Assembly: GCF_000243235.1 (NCBI RefSeq)
Contig: NZ_JH594606.1
Coordinates: 1,561,131 to 1,625,130, forward strand
Origin: Gillisia limnaea DSM 15749
GTDB taxonomy: Bacteria > Bacteroidota > Bacteroidia > Flavobacteriales > Flavobacteriaceae
Direction of reading: 5' to 3'
DNA length: 64,000 bases
Part shown: in pieces, positions 24,818-32,740 of the stretch
How positions within the stretch are numbered: position 1 is the stretch's first letter
Layout: every line of letters starts with the position of its first letter
Program-made: the position numbers and the translations under genes
The notes under the pieces: model-generated
Databases searched by the model: none
Told to the model about the DNA's origin: nothing
Seen by the model: the letters and a program-made list of their open reading frames with translations, nothing else

Positions 24818-25252
24818 ATGATCAAAAAAATAAGTGTTAGCCTTCTTTTTGTCGCTATTCTTTCTTCCTGTACTGCTGATGACACTGAGAGAATTAACAA
24901 TCCATATCTAACTAACAATAGTTTTATACTGGATCTAAATCTTAATCTTCCGGAATATAACAGCCTTAATTTTCCAGGAAACAGCTATGCTACTTATAAT
25001 TACGGTATCAACGGAGTGGTTGTCTATAACATCAACAATTCCCAGTATACAGCTTTTGAATTAAGCGACCCAAATCATGCTCTTTCGGAATGCTCTACCA
25101 TGAGCGTTTCAGGGATTATTGCAACCTGCAATTGTGACGATGGAAACTCTTATAATATCCTTACCGGGGAGATCACCGAAGGTTCCGGTCAATATTCTTT
25201 GAAACCTTACAGGGTTAGAAAATCCGGGAATGTTTTGCAGGTATCTAATTAA
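24818..25252 (+). CDS. Rieske-like lipoprotein lacking cluster ligands
   Basis: 144 residues. The signal peptide ends in a lipobox LSSC with C18 as the lipidated residue. The C-terminal half resembles the Rieske ferredoxin fold as seen in flavobacterial lipoproteins (ISGIIATCNCDDGNSYNILTGEITEG...SLKPYRV). However, the Cys-x-His and Cys-x2-His pairs that hold a 2Fe-2S cluster are not intact: the remaining cysteines are in ECSTM and CNCDDG and no histidine accompanies them. It is probably a degenerate, cluster-free Rieske-fold lipoprotein of unknown function. A GC-rich hairpin follows at 25273. Confidence 0.65.
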   Translation: MIKKISVSLLFVAILSSCTADDTERINNPYLTNNSFILDLNLNLPEYNSLNFPGNSYATYNYGINGVVVYNINNSQYTAFELSDPNHALSECSTMSVSGIIATCNCDDGNSYNILTGEITEGSGQYSLKPYRVRKSGNVLQVSN

Positions 25253-25272
25253 CTATAGAATTTCAATGAACT

Positions 25273-25290
25273 CCCGCCCGATTGGGCGGG
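25273..25290. repeat. GC-rich palindrome between convergent genes
   Basis: CCCGCCCGATTGGGCGGG, a 7-bp GC stem with GATT loop, between the 3' ends of the lipoprotein and receptor genes. It could act as a bidirectional terminator, although no T-run adjoins, or be a dispersed palindromic repeat. Confidence 0.5.
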
Positions 25291-25321
25291 TGGACATTGT
25301 AGAATTGAACCATAAATAGGA

Positions 25322-27505
25322 TTAAAACTTCAAAGTAACTCCTGCAAGAAAATTGATCCCTGCCTGGGGATAATAGCCTGCTCCTTCAATAGTGGTTACT
25401 GTTCCCGGATTTGAAAAATCATCCTCATACGTGAAGAAATATCCGTTTGAGACATATTTCACATCAAAAAGGTTATTGACCAACCCAGAGAATACCACCG
25501 ATTTAAATACAGGTATATTTTCCAATTCATAATAAACATTAAGATCATTTATAAAAAAGCTATCCAAAATAGAAGCCTTACTATCTATATTTCCCATAAA
25601 CTGTTCCCCTACATATTTAGCAAGAAAACTAAGCTGAAGATTAGGTACAGGTTGATAAACCAACATATTTGAAGCCACTACATCCGGAGAAAAAGAAATT
25701 TTGGTTGTTCCCAGTTCTCTTAAGGATCCATCTACAGAAGCCACGAAATCTCTGTTTTTATTGGAACTCAATGCCAGGTTTGGCCTCAAACTCCATTGCT
25801 GGCTCAATACAATTTCTGCATCTATCTCCAATCCCAGCCTGTAACTGTTCCCACTGGTTGTTCTTAATGCTGCACCCACATCATTCAATTCTCCGGAAAG
25901 CACCAACTGATCCTTATAATCCATATAATAGATATTAGAATTCAGTTTAAATTTTTCGGAAGTAAAGCGATAACCAAGTTCATAATCATTCAGTTTTTCC
26001 GGTGTGGAAATACCCTCCTCAAAATCATTCCTTGTAGGCTCTCTATGAGCTCTTCCGAAGTAGGCAAACAACTGGTTGGATTTATCCATTTGATAAGTCA
26101 CTCCCATTTTCGGATTAAAAAATCCAAAATTTTCATCTACATCTATAGGCACTATATCTGAAGTGATACCACCAGTTTTATAATTGATGAACCTTCCCTG
26201 TAAATCCACAAATAACTGCCATTGATTATTGATACGATAAGTTGCCTTGGAAAAAACCGTCAACTCATCTTTGGAGGCGTCGCTAAAATAATAGCGTTCC
26301 CGGATCTCAGAATCTGAAGCAAATCTCGCCCAGATAACCTCTCCAAAATGATCCCCTTTATAATGGCTGTAAAAGGCCCCTGAAGTTACTTCCAGCGTAT
26401 TCTTTTTATAAGTCGCATTAGCATTGATCACATAAAAATCATTATCCAGCCATCTGCGGCGAATAAGATCGGTTCTGTCTATGGTTTCGCCTCCTATTTC
26501 TAAAGGTTCAAGACCATAGGTTGAGAAGCGATCATCTTCCCTGTATTGTTCAAAAAATCCTCTTCCGTAGGTATAATTTAAGCCAAGATTGGAAGACCAG
26601 TTATTGTTATAACGCTGATTCCAGTGAAGTTGATAATGATCCTGTTTATAATCATCTACTTCATTATCGTGAAAACGGATATTTCCCTGAGCATCTGTAA
26701 ACATTCCGGCGGAATTAAAAGTACGGTCCTCCTCAAGAGTTTCCTTATCTATTCCATTCCAGGACTGGTAGGTTACTTCCTGTCCTCCAAAAGCGATGGC
26801 CTTAATAAGTGTATTATCGTCTACATAAGAGGCCTGAAGGAAATAGGATTTCAAATTAGAACTTGCACGATCGATATAACCATCGGAAGCGATCGTGGAA
26901 AGTCTTCCGGCGAATTCCACCCGGTTATTAAGCAGTCCGGTACTAAACTTAAGATTATGCCTCCTGGTATTAAAAGATCCAAAAGAATTTGAAATTTCTC
27001 CATAGGCTTCTTCAGAAACCGCATCTGTAAGTAAATTCAAACTTGCCCCAAAAGCTCCGGAACCATTCGTAGATGTTCCAACCCCCCGTTGCAACTGTAA
27101 ATTTTGAACAGAAGAGGTGAAATCTGGCAGATTTACAAAAAATGACCCTTGACTTTCGGCATCGTTAAATGGAATTCCATTTAAGGTAACATTAATCCGG
27201 GAAGCATCACTTCCACGTACGCGAAATGAAGTGTAACCCACTCCTGCTCCGGCATCGGAAGTACTAACTACAGAAGGAAGATAATTGAGCATGAATGGAA
27301 GATCCTGTCCTAAATTCCTTTTCTCGAGTTCTTTTTCATCGATATTTGAATGGGTTACGGGAGAATCTGCATCAACCCGAATAGCCCGAACCAGAACTTC
27401 TTCCAGTACTTCTTGAGGTTTGGAAACCGTATCAGGATCCTTTTGTTGGGAAAAACCAAATGTTGAGATCAACAAGGTTGCAGGTAAAATAAAAAAATGT
27501 TTCAT
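25322..27505 (-). CDS. TonB-dependent outer-membrane receptor, probable thiamine receptor
   Basis: 727 residues. A signal peptide (cleavage near FGFSQQ) precedes a TonB-box-like segment (about 30-40: EVLEEVLVRAI), a plug domain with YTSFRVRGSDASRINVTLNG and the plug end GVGTSTNGSGAFGASLNLLT, then a roughly 560-residue beta-barrel ending in the aromatic FLAGVTLKF. It imports a substrate across the outer membrane with TonB energy. The decisive clue is upstream: a TPP riboswitch and terminator on the same strand (27571-27745), so the receptor should be made when thiamine pyrophosphate is low. The substrate is therefore probably thiamine or a precursor. Fe-siderophore or B12 receptors are family alternatives not supported by the leader. 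Confidence 0.88.
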   Translation of the reverse strand: MKHFFILPATLLISTFGFSQQKDPDTVSKPQEVLEEVLVRAIRVDADSPVTHSNIDEKELEKRNLGQDLPFMLNYLPSVVSTSDAGAGVGYTSFRVRGSDASRINVTLNGIPFNDAESQGSFFVNLPDFTSSVQNLQLQRGVGTSTNGSGAFGASLNLLTDAVSEEAYGEISNSFGSFNTRRHNLKFSTGLLNNRVEFAGRLSTIASDGYIDRASSNLKSYFLQASYVDDNTLIKAIAFGGQEVTYQSWNGIDKETLEEDRTFNSAGMFTDAQGNIRFHDNEVDDYKQDHYQLHWNQRYNNNWSSNLGLNYTYGRGFFEQYREDDRFSTYGLEPLEIGGETIDRTDLIRRRWLDNDFYVINANATYKKNTLEVTSGAFYSHYKGDHFGEVIWARFASDSEIRERYYFSDASKDELTVFSKATYRINNQWQLFVDLQGRFINYKTGGITSDIVPIDVDENFGFFNPKMGVTYQMDKSNQLFAYFGRAHREPTRNDFEEGISTPEKLNDYELGYRFTSEKFKLNSNIYYMDYKDQLVLSGELNDVGAALRTTSGNSYRLGLEIDAEIVLSQQWSLRPNLALSSNKNRDFVASVDGSLRELGTTKISFSPDVVASNMLVYQPVPNLQLSFLAKYVGEQFMGNIDSKASILDSFFINDLNVYYELENIPVFKSVVFSGLVNNLFDVKYVSNGYFFTYEDDFSNPGTVTTIEGAGYYPQAGINFLAGVTLKF

Positions 27506-27570
27506 TCGTAACAGTTAAAATTTACGGATAAAAGGGGCTATTATTCTTTGATTAGTTAATAGCTTAAAAA

Positions 27571-27622
27571 AATGCATAAAAAAACCCTATTAAAATCTCT
27601 CGAGCGATTTAACAGGGGGTTG
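27571..27622 (-). terminator. Intrinsic terminator of the TPP riboswitch
   Basis: On the minus strand a hairpin (CCCTGTTAAATC / GATTTTAATAGGG with one bulge) is followed by TTTTTTTA. It lies after the riboswitch and before the receptor start, the layout of a transcriptional OFF switch. Confidence 0.7.
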
Positions 27623-27649
27623 TATACATTTTCGAAACCTTTGAAGATT

Positions 27650-27745
27650 TCGTTTCCCTTGGCAGCATTACCTGCCCAGGTTCTTTGGGTATAATCTCAG
27701 CCTCGGCCTGAAACAAATTCAGGATTTGACACCCCTTTGAGATGT
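27650..27745 (-). ncRNA. TPP (THI-box) riboswitch
   Basis: Read on the minus strand, the conserved THI-box elements occur in order: GGGGTGTC, then GGCTGAGATTATACCC, AAAGAACCTG, GGCAGGTAATGCTGCC and AAGGGAAACG. These match the pyrimidine-sensing CUGAGA helix and the pyrophosphate-sensing arm of TPP aptamers. It precedes a TonB-dependent receptor gene. Confidence 0.9.
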
Positions 27746-27749
27746 GCCG

Positions 27750-27757
27750 CAAAAGTA
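27750..27757 (-). promoter_or_regulatory. Bacteroidota -7 promoter element for the riboswitch transcript
   Basis: TACTTTTG on the minus strand. Transcription would begin about 27743, exactly at the 5' edge of the TPP aptamer, which supports both calls. Confidence 0.6.
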
Positions 27758-27809
27758 CTAAGCTTTTTTTGATTTCCTAACTAAATCATCCGATTTAAAA
27801 GAAATGGCT

Positions 27810-27817
27810 TAATTTTG
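27810..27817 (+). promoter_or_regulatory. Bacteroidota -7 promoter element for the hybrid kinase gene
   Basis: TAATTTTG, 15 bp before the ATG at 27833. It is divergent from the riboswitch promoter 60 bp away. Confidence 0.45.
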
Positions 27818-27832
27818 GTGTTATTTTAGATA

Positions 27833-30241
27833 ATGAAAAACACCAAGCGATCAATAACCTTAAAGGTGCTCCTGGGATATTTACTTGTTGCCGCTCTGGC
27901 AGCTCTGGCTGTTTGGTTTATCTATACTCAGGTCGTGAAGTTTTCATCCCTTGCCCAATCTGCAGATCTTAACAACCAGCAACTGGTATTGGTAAGTGAA
28001 ATAACCACTGAGTTATCTGAAACAGAAAATATAGGAAGGCGCTTCATTCAATCTGGAGATACCACAGATCTAAACAGGTACTCCGCGCAAATAGACCTTG
28101 TTCAGAAAAATTTGGATTCCCTGAAGCAAACATATACAGATACCCTCATGCAAACGGAGTTAGACAGTATTTCTATACTGCTGTCGCGAAAAAGTGAGAA
28201 CTTGAAGGAACTGTTAAATCTTAGGTCCAGGGATAGAAATACCAGTTATTACCGGGAAGTAATCCAGGAATTACAAAAAGTGGATGCTTCTTTTAACGAG
28301 AACAATTATGAAAGGCGCTTTTCCAATCTTGAACCGCACCAAAGAAGTGTTTTGATTCGCTTGCTTGAATTTTCCAGGGATGAGAATCCCGGGCAATTAT
28401 CAACCTTGAGTGCAGATTCCCTGGTGATTGCCGTAAAAAATGTTTTGAGCGAATTGGAAGTGCAAAACCAACAGTTCCGGGAGGTAATCAATAAAAAAGA
28501 AAATGAGTTGCTGGAAAATGATATGATCCTGAACGAGCAACTTAGAAATTTGCTAAGCCTGATAGAACAGCAGGAAAGGCAAAATTCGATTGCCAGGGTA
28601 GAAAATTCACAAAATCTACTGGAAGAGGTATCTTCCATTATAATTTTTGTAGGAATAGCAAGTGTTTTGATTATTCTGTTCTTTCTTTTCCTCATTATTC
28701 AGGATGTTTCAAGGAGTCAGCGGTATAGAATTCAGCTTGAGGAAGCCCAAAGTTTTACAGAATCATTGATGAAGCGCAGGGAACAGTTCATGGCCACCAT
28801 TACCCATGACCTGCGCTCCCCGTTAAATACTGTAATTGGCTATACAGAATTGATGGGAAAATCAAATCTTAACAATAAACAACACCGATACCTTTCTCAT
28901 CTCAAAAAATCTTCAGAATACATACTTCACCTCGTAAATGATCTTTTAGATCTTTCAAAATTGGAAGCCGGAAAAATGCTTATTGAAAAGCTACCTTTCA
29001 ATCCGAAGAATTTAGTGGAAGAAACTTTTTACAATACCATTCCTGAGGATGATAAGAAGCATTTAAATTTCATATTCAATGCTGAAGAGAATACCGATTG
29101 CCAGGTGATAAGTGATCCTTTCAGAATAAAACAGATCCTTTCAAACCTAATTACCAATGCATATAAATTTACAAAAGAGGGAGAAATTATAGCTTCCCTT
29201 TCCATGAAAAAGGAAATAGAGGATAGTTATTCCCTTATAATTTCTATTAAAGACACCGGGATTGGGATCTCAAAAACAAAACAGGAGGATATCTTCGAAG
29301 AATTTTCCCAGGAACACGGGGAGATCGAGAAGAAATACGGCGGTACCGGATTAGGACTTGCCATTACCAAACAAATTACCGATCTATTAAAAGGAACTAT
29401 TCAACTGAAAAGCGAACCTGGAAAAGGAAGTGAATTTATCATTAAAATTCCCGTAATAAAGATGAAGGAAGTCTATGAGCGTATAGAAATTCCCGAACTA
29501 TCTAAATTGAACCTCAGCGGAAAAAATATCCTGGTGGTAGATGATGAATCTTCCCAACTGGCGCTTTCTAAAGAGCTTATAAAATCTGTTGGAATGAATT
29601 GTGATACTGCAGCCGATGGAGAAGAAGCGCTTGCTAAATTGGAAAAAAGGAAATATGACCTTGTTTTAACCGATATTCAAATGCCTAAAATAGATGGTTT
29701 CCAATTGATAAAAGCGATACAAAAAAATCCAAAATATTCTCGAACCCCGGTACTTGCTGTTTCCGGAAGAACAAATGTAAGCACAAATGCTTACGCCGAG
29801 GCTGGGTTTACCGGGAACATTATAAAACCTTATAAACCTTCAGACCTACTGCTGAAAATTGGTAATATTCTGCACCTGGAACTAAAAAACAATGCTCCCT
29901 CCCTGAAGAAGATATCTTCGAACTCCAGCTATTCTTTAGATGAAATATTATTGTTTGCGGGGGACGACCAGGCCGCACTGAATACGATCCTCCATGCTTT
30001 TATAAATAGCACAGAGATCAATTTAGAGGAAATAAAAAAGGCGGTAGAGAATAAAAATCCAGAAAAGGCGGGCAATATTTCTCACCGCATGCTCCCTATG
30101 TTCAAGCAACTTAAAACAAAGGGAATTATTGAAAAGCTGCAACTTTTGGAAGATAAACAAATGGAAAAATGTGACGTTTTGGGATTGATAAATGAAATAA
30201 AAAGTTTACTTCAGGAACTGCAAAAAGAGATCACAGTTTAA
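27833..30241 (+). CDS. Hybrid sensor histidine kinase with receiver and HPt domains
   Basis: 802 residues. TM1 lies at about 13-31. A coiled, Gln/Glu-rich sensor of the CHASE3/4HB type spans about 35-260, and TM2 is about 262-285. The kinase core has H325 in ATITHDLRSPLNTVIGYTEL, the N-box QILSNLITNAYKF, and G-boxes DTGIGIS and GGTGLGLAIT. A receiver domain follows (about 560-680, ILVVDDE, phospho-acceptor D614 in VLTDIQMPKIDG). A C-terminal HPt-like segment has H751 in NISHRML. A full phosphorelay is thus encoded in one protein. It converges with and overlaps by 11 bp the sigma-54-type regulator gene, its probable output partner. Confidence 0.9.
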   Translation: MKNTKRSITLKVLLGYLLVAALAALAVWFIYTQVVKFSSLAQSADLNNQQLVLVSEITTELSETENIGRRFIQSGDTTDLNRYSAQIDLVQKNLDSLKQTYTDTLMQTELDSISILLSRKSENLKELLNLRSRDRNTSYYREVIQELQKVDASFNENNYERRFSNLEPHQRSVLIRLLEFSRDENPGQLSTLSADSLVIAVKNVLSELEVQNQQFREVINKKENELLENDMILNEQLRNLLSLIEQQERQNSIARVENSQNLLEEVSSIIIFVGIASVLIILFFLFLIIQDVSRSQRYRIQLEEAQSFTESLMKRREQFMATITHDLRSPLNTVIGYTELMGKSNLNNKQHRYLSHLKKSSEYILHLVNDLLDLSKLEAGKMLIEKLPFNPKNLVEETFYNTIPEDDKKHLNFIFNAEENTDCQVISDPFRIKQILSNLITNAYKFTKEGEIIASLSMKKEIEDSYSLIISIKDTGIGISKTKQEDIFEEFSQEHGEIEKKYGGTGLGLAITKQITDLLKGTIQLKSEPGKGSEFIIKIPVIKMKEVYERIEIPELSKLNLSGKNILVVDDESSQLALSKELIKSVGMNCDTAADGEEALAKLEKRKYDLVLTDIQMPKIDGFQLIKAIQKNPKYSRTPVLAVSGRTNVSTNAYAEAGFTGNIIKPYKPSDLLLKIGNILHLELKNNAPSLKKISSNSSYSLDEILLFAGDDQAALNTILHAFINSTEINLEEIKKAVENKNPEKAGNISHRMLPMFKQLKTKGIIEKLQLLEDKQMEKCDVLGLINEIKSLLQELQKEITV

Positions 30242-31592
30242 TATCGTATTGTTTTAACTTGTTATAAAGTGTTTTGCGGTCTATAGATAAAAACCTGGCC
30301 GCTTTGCTTTTATTTCCATTGGCTTTTTCCAGGGCATCCAGAATTAAGCTTTCCTCATTTTTACTTTTAAAAAGGCTATATGAATCATCACTTTTGGTTG
30401 CTGCAGCAATCTCATGGGGAAGTACCTTTAAGGGAATAATGGAATCCTGAGTTAGTAAAACTGCCCTTTTAACCATGTTTTTGAGTTCCCTAAGATTTCC
30501 AGGCCAACTGTAATTTTGAAAAGCTTCAATAGCCTCATCACTAAAGCCAATAACATCCTTTTCCAGTTCGGCATTGGCTTGGTCCAGAAAATATTCAGCA
30601 AATAACATCAAATCCTCTCTTCGTTCCCGCAGTGCCGGGACCTCAATAGAAAACTCGTTCAACCTATGATAGAGATCTTCCCGAAAATTCCCTTCCTTCA
30701 CCGCTTTGAAAAGATCTTCATTGGTGGCCGTAACTACCCGGATATCTACTTTAATTTCATTATTTCCGCCTACAGGTTTAATTTTTCGTTCCTGCAAAGC
30801 CCTCAACAACTGCACTTGAAGATCATATCCCAAATTTCCTATTTCATCTAAAAACAGCGTACCTCCGTTAGCTGCTTCAAAGTGACCGGTTTTATCCTGG
30901 ATCGCTCCGGTAAAGGAGCCTTTCAAATGCCCAAAAAATTCACTGGAGGCAATTTCCCTGGGAATCGCACCACAATCAACGGCAATAAAGGGTTTCCCTC
31001 TCCGCTTGCTTTTATCATGAATGCTCTTTGCAACCTGTTCTTTTCCGGTTCCGCTTTCACCCATGATCAATACAGACATGTTCGTGGGAGCAACCAAATC
31101 TATATAATCACTTAGTTTTCTGGCCGCATCACTCACCCCTTTTACAAATCCGGAAGAAATTAAACCCTCTTTAGGTTTTTCTTTTTCATTTGATGTTGAT
31201 TTAGGAGCATTTGTTTTTTCCGTAGCAAGCGTATCGGAACTAAGTGCATTTTTTATTGTTTGCAGGATTTCTTCCGGCTGAAATGGTTTTGAAACATAAT
31301 CAAAAGCACCATTTTTCATCGCCTTAACCGCCATGTTGATCTCGGCATAATTGGTCATTACAATGACCTGGGTATCGGGATATTTTTCTTTGACTTCCAG
31401 CAGAATCTCCAATCCATCTTTATCTGGCAACCTTACATCGGTAAGTATCACCTCAAAAGATTGTATCATTAATTTCTTAAAAGAGTCCCCGGCTGTAAAA
31501 GCAGTCTCAACCTTATAATCCCTTTTTTCAAAAAAAGTTTTAAGCATTGTAGCAAAGGCTACATCATCTTCAATTATAAGAATTGAGTTCAT
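30231..31592 (-). CDS. NtrC-family sigma-54-dependent response regulator
   Basis: 453 residues from the ATG at 31592 (MNSILIIEDD); an ATG ten codons upstream would add an atypical tail. The receiver domain is at 1-120 with phospho-acceptor D52 (VILTDVRLPDKDG). The AAA+ domain (about 150-380) has Walker A GESGTGKEQVAKS, the sigma-54 contact loop GSFTGA (usually GAFTGA; Ala to Ser at position 2), and Walker B GGTLFLDEIG. The C-terminal Fis-type helix-turn-helix is NKSKAARFLSIDRKTLYNKL. It activates sigma-54 promoters when phosphorylated, probably by the convergent hybrid kinase. Confidence 0.93.
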   Translation of the reverse strand: MNSILIIEDDVAFATMLKTFFEKRDYKVETAFTAGDSFKKLMIQSFEVILTDVRLPDKDGLEILLEVKEKYPDTQVIVMTNYAEINMAVKAMKNGAFDYVSKPFQPEEILQTIKNALSSDTLATEKTNAPKSTSNEKEKPKEGLISSGFVKGVSDAARKLSDYIDLVAPTNMSVLIMGESGTGKEQVAKSIHDKSKRRGKPFIAVDCGAIPREIASSEFFGHLKGSFTGAIQDKTGHFEAANGGTLFLDEIGNLGYDLQVQLLRALQERKIKPVGGNNEIKVDIRVVTATNEDLFKAVKEGNFREDLYHRLNEFSIEVPALRERREDLMLFAEYFLDQANAELEKDVIGFSDEAIEAFQNYSWPGNLRELKNMVKRAVLLTQDSIIPLKVLPHEIAAATKSDDSYSLFKSKNEESLILDALEKANGNKSKAARFLSIDRKTLYNKLKQYDIKL

Positions 31593-31664
31593 AAACGTAT
31601 TCGTATTTGGTGTAATTATCAAATTTACGAATTATGAACCTTTGCCACCCCACTTATTAACACA

Positions 31665-31696
31665 AAAAATGGCTGTCAAATTTGACAGCCATTTTT
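31665..31696. terminator. Bidirectional terminator, perfect palindrome
   Basis: AAAAATGGCTGTCAAA pairs exactly with TTTGACAGCCATTTTT (32-bp perfect palindrome). It lies 19 bp after the stop of the secreted PepSY-like gene (minus strand) and has T-runs in both directions. Confidence 0.85.
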
Positions 31697-31714
31697 AATT
31701 TAAAAAACTCAAGC

Positions 31715-32065
31715 TTAATAAGCTTCCTTCTTTTTATCCTCTTTCTTTATCCAGTTACCTTCAGCATCTACATAAACTTTTTTCTCTTCTCCGTTTAAAT
31801 CCAGTTTAATTTTGTAAACCTTTTTTCCTTCTTTTTCCTTCACCCAAACTTCTTTAGCCACAGCTCCTGCAAAGTCTGTTTCAATTGCTTGGGTCACCGC
31901 TGCCGGAAGTGCAGATGCTTCTATTTTTTCATACTCATACTGTGCCTCAACAGCAACTTCTACTTCGGTTGAAACCTGTGCGTTAGCTTCACTTCCTTCC
32001 TGAGCCTGTGCTGTAGTGGCAAAAAATAATCCAAGTGCTGCAAATGTTAATCCTAACTTTTTCAT
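31715..32065 (-). CDS. Secreted PepSY-like (DUF2874) protein
   Basis: 116 residues. A clear signal peptide (MKKLGLTFAALGLFFATTAQAQ) is cleaved near residue 22. The mature part has an acidic linker and a single PepSY-like/DUF2874 unit (about 48-112): EASALPAAVTQAIETDFAGA...VWVKEKEGKKVYKIKLDLNG..KKVYVDAEGNWI. The tail is Lys/Glu-rich. Such proteins are frequent in Bacteroidota periplasms; they may inhibit proteases or sense envelope stress, but no role is established. It is upstream of, and separated by a terminator from, the sigma-54 regulator gene. Confidence 0.8.
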   Translation of the reverse strand: MKKLGLTFAALGLFFATTAQAQEGSEANAQVSTEVEVAVEAQYEYEKIEASALPAAVTQAIETDFAGAVAKEVWVKEKEGKKVYKIKLDLNGEEKKVYVDAEGNWIKKEDKKKEAY

Positions 32066-32332
32066 AATCTTAAATTTATAGTTATTATTTCTAATATTGG
32101 TTATTATAGAAATAGGAATAATTATGCCAATGCAATTGGAATTTGAAAACTCTTACGGAGACCCCATAAATGGAGGAATACCCTAACTCATAAAATACTA
32201 ATTAACAGTTATTTACGTAGACTTTTAGAGATAATTCACAATTAAAATGTAGAAAAAATCCACATTCATCGGCTTTTTAAATATACCGCATTGGGGATAC
32301 TAAGAAGCATTCCTTGAAATTCGGGCGAATTT
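32066..32332. other. Intergenic region without a recognised feature
   Basis: 267 bp between two minus-strand genes. It must hold the promoter of the PepSY-like gene, but no clean TAnnTTTG element or hairpin was found. Confidence 0.4.
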
Positions 32333-32737
32333 CTACAAAGGAGGCTTCTGTCTATTTATTTTTTTTTCTGATTTTAACTTCTTGGATCGTAATCGCTTTA
32401 ATTTTGAAGCTTTGGTTGGTCGTGTCTTTTTTCTGGGTTTTTCCTTTTTGAGAGCCTTTTTCACCAATTCGAGAAAGCGGTTTGTCACCAATTCTTTGTT
32501 CGTATGTTGACTTCGGGTTTCTCCGCTTTCCAGAATAATTTCTCCAGAGTTGGTAATTCTTGAAGCGAGTTTCATTAAAATCCCGGATTTTTCTTTCTCA
32601 GAAAGTGCCTGGGAATTCTCAACATCAAAATTAAGGATGATTTTTGAGGCGGTTTTATTAACATGTTGTCCACCCGGGCCGGAACTTTTAACGGCTTTAA
32701 AAGTCAGTTCTACCTTAAGGGCTTCATAATCGGCCAT
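32333..32737 (-). CDS. arfB: Alternative ribosome-rescue factor / peptidyl-tRNA hydrolase ArfB
   Basis: 134 residues. The catalytic GGQ motif is G22-G23-Q24 in SSGPGGQHVNKTASKI, as in class I release factors but without their codon-recognition domains. The Lys/Arg-rich C-terminal tail (from about residue 95: KKEKPRKKTRPTKASKLKR) enters the empty mRNA channel of stalled ribosomes. It hydrolyses peptidyl-tRNA on non-stop ribosomes. It starts 3 bp after the DUF4301 gene ends, so both are probably on one transcript. Confidence 0.93.
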   Translation of the reverse strand: MADYEALKVELTFKAVKSSGPGGQHVNKTASKIILNFDVENSQALSEKEKSGILMKLASRITNSGEIILESGETRSQHTNKELVTNRFLELVKKALKKEKPRKKTRPTKASKLKRLRSKKLKSEKKINRQKPPL

Positions 32738-32740
32738 AAC

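Noticed and set aside
24818..25252. A functional Rieske 2Fe-2S lipoprotein
   Set aside because: The two histidine ligands are absent, so electron transfer through a Rieske cluster is not supported.
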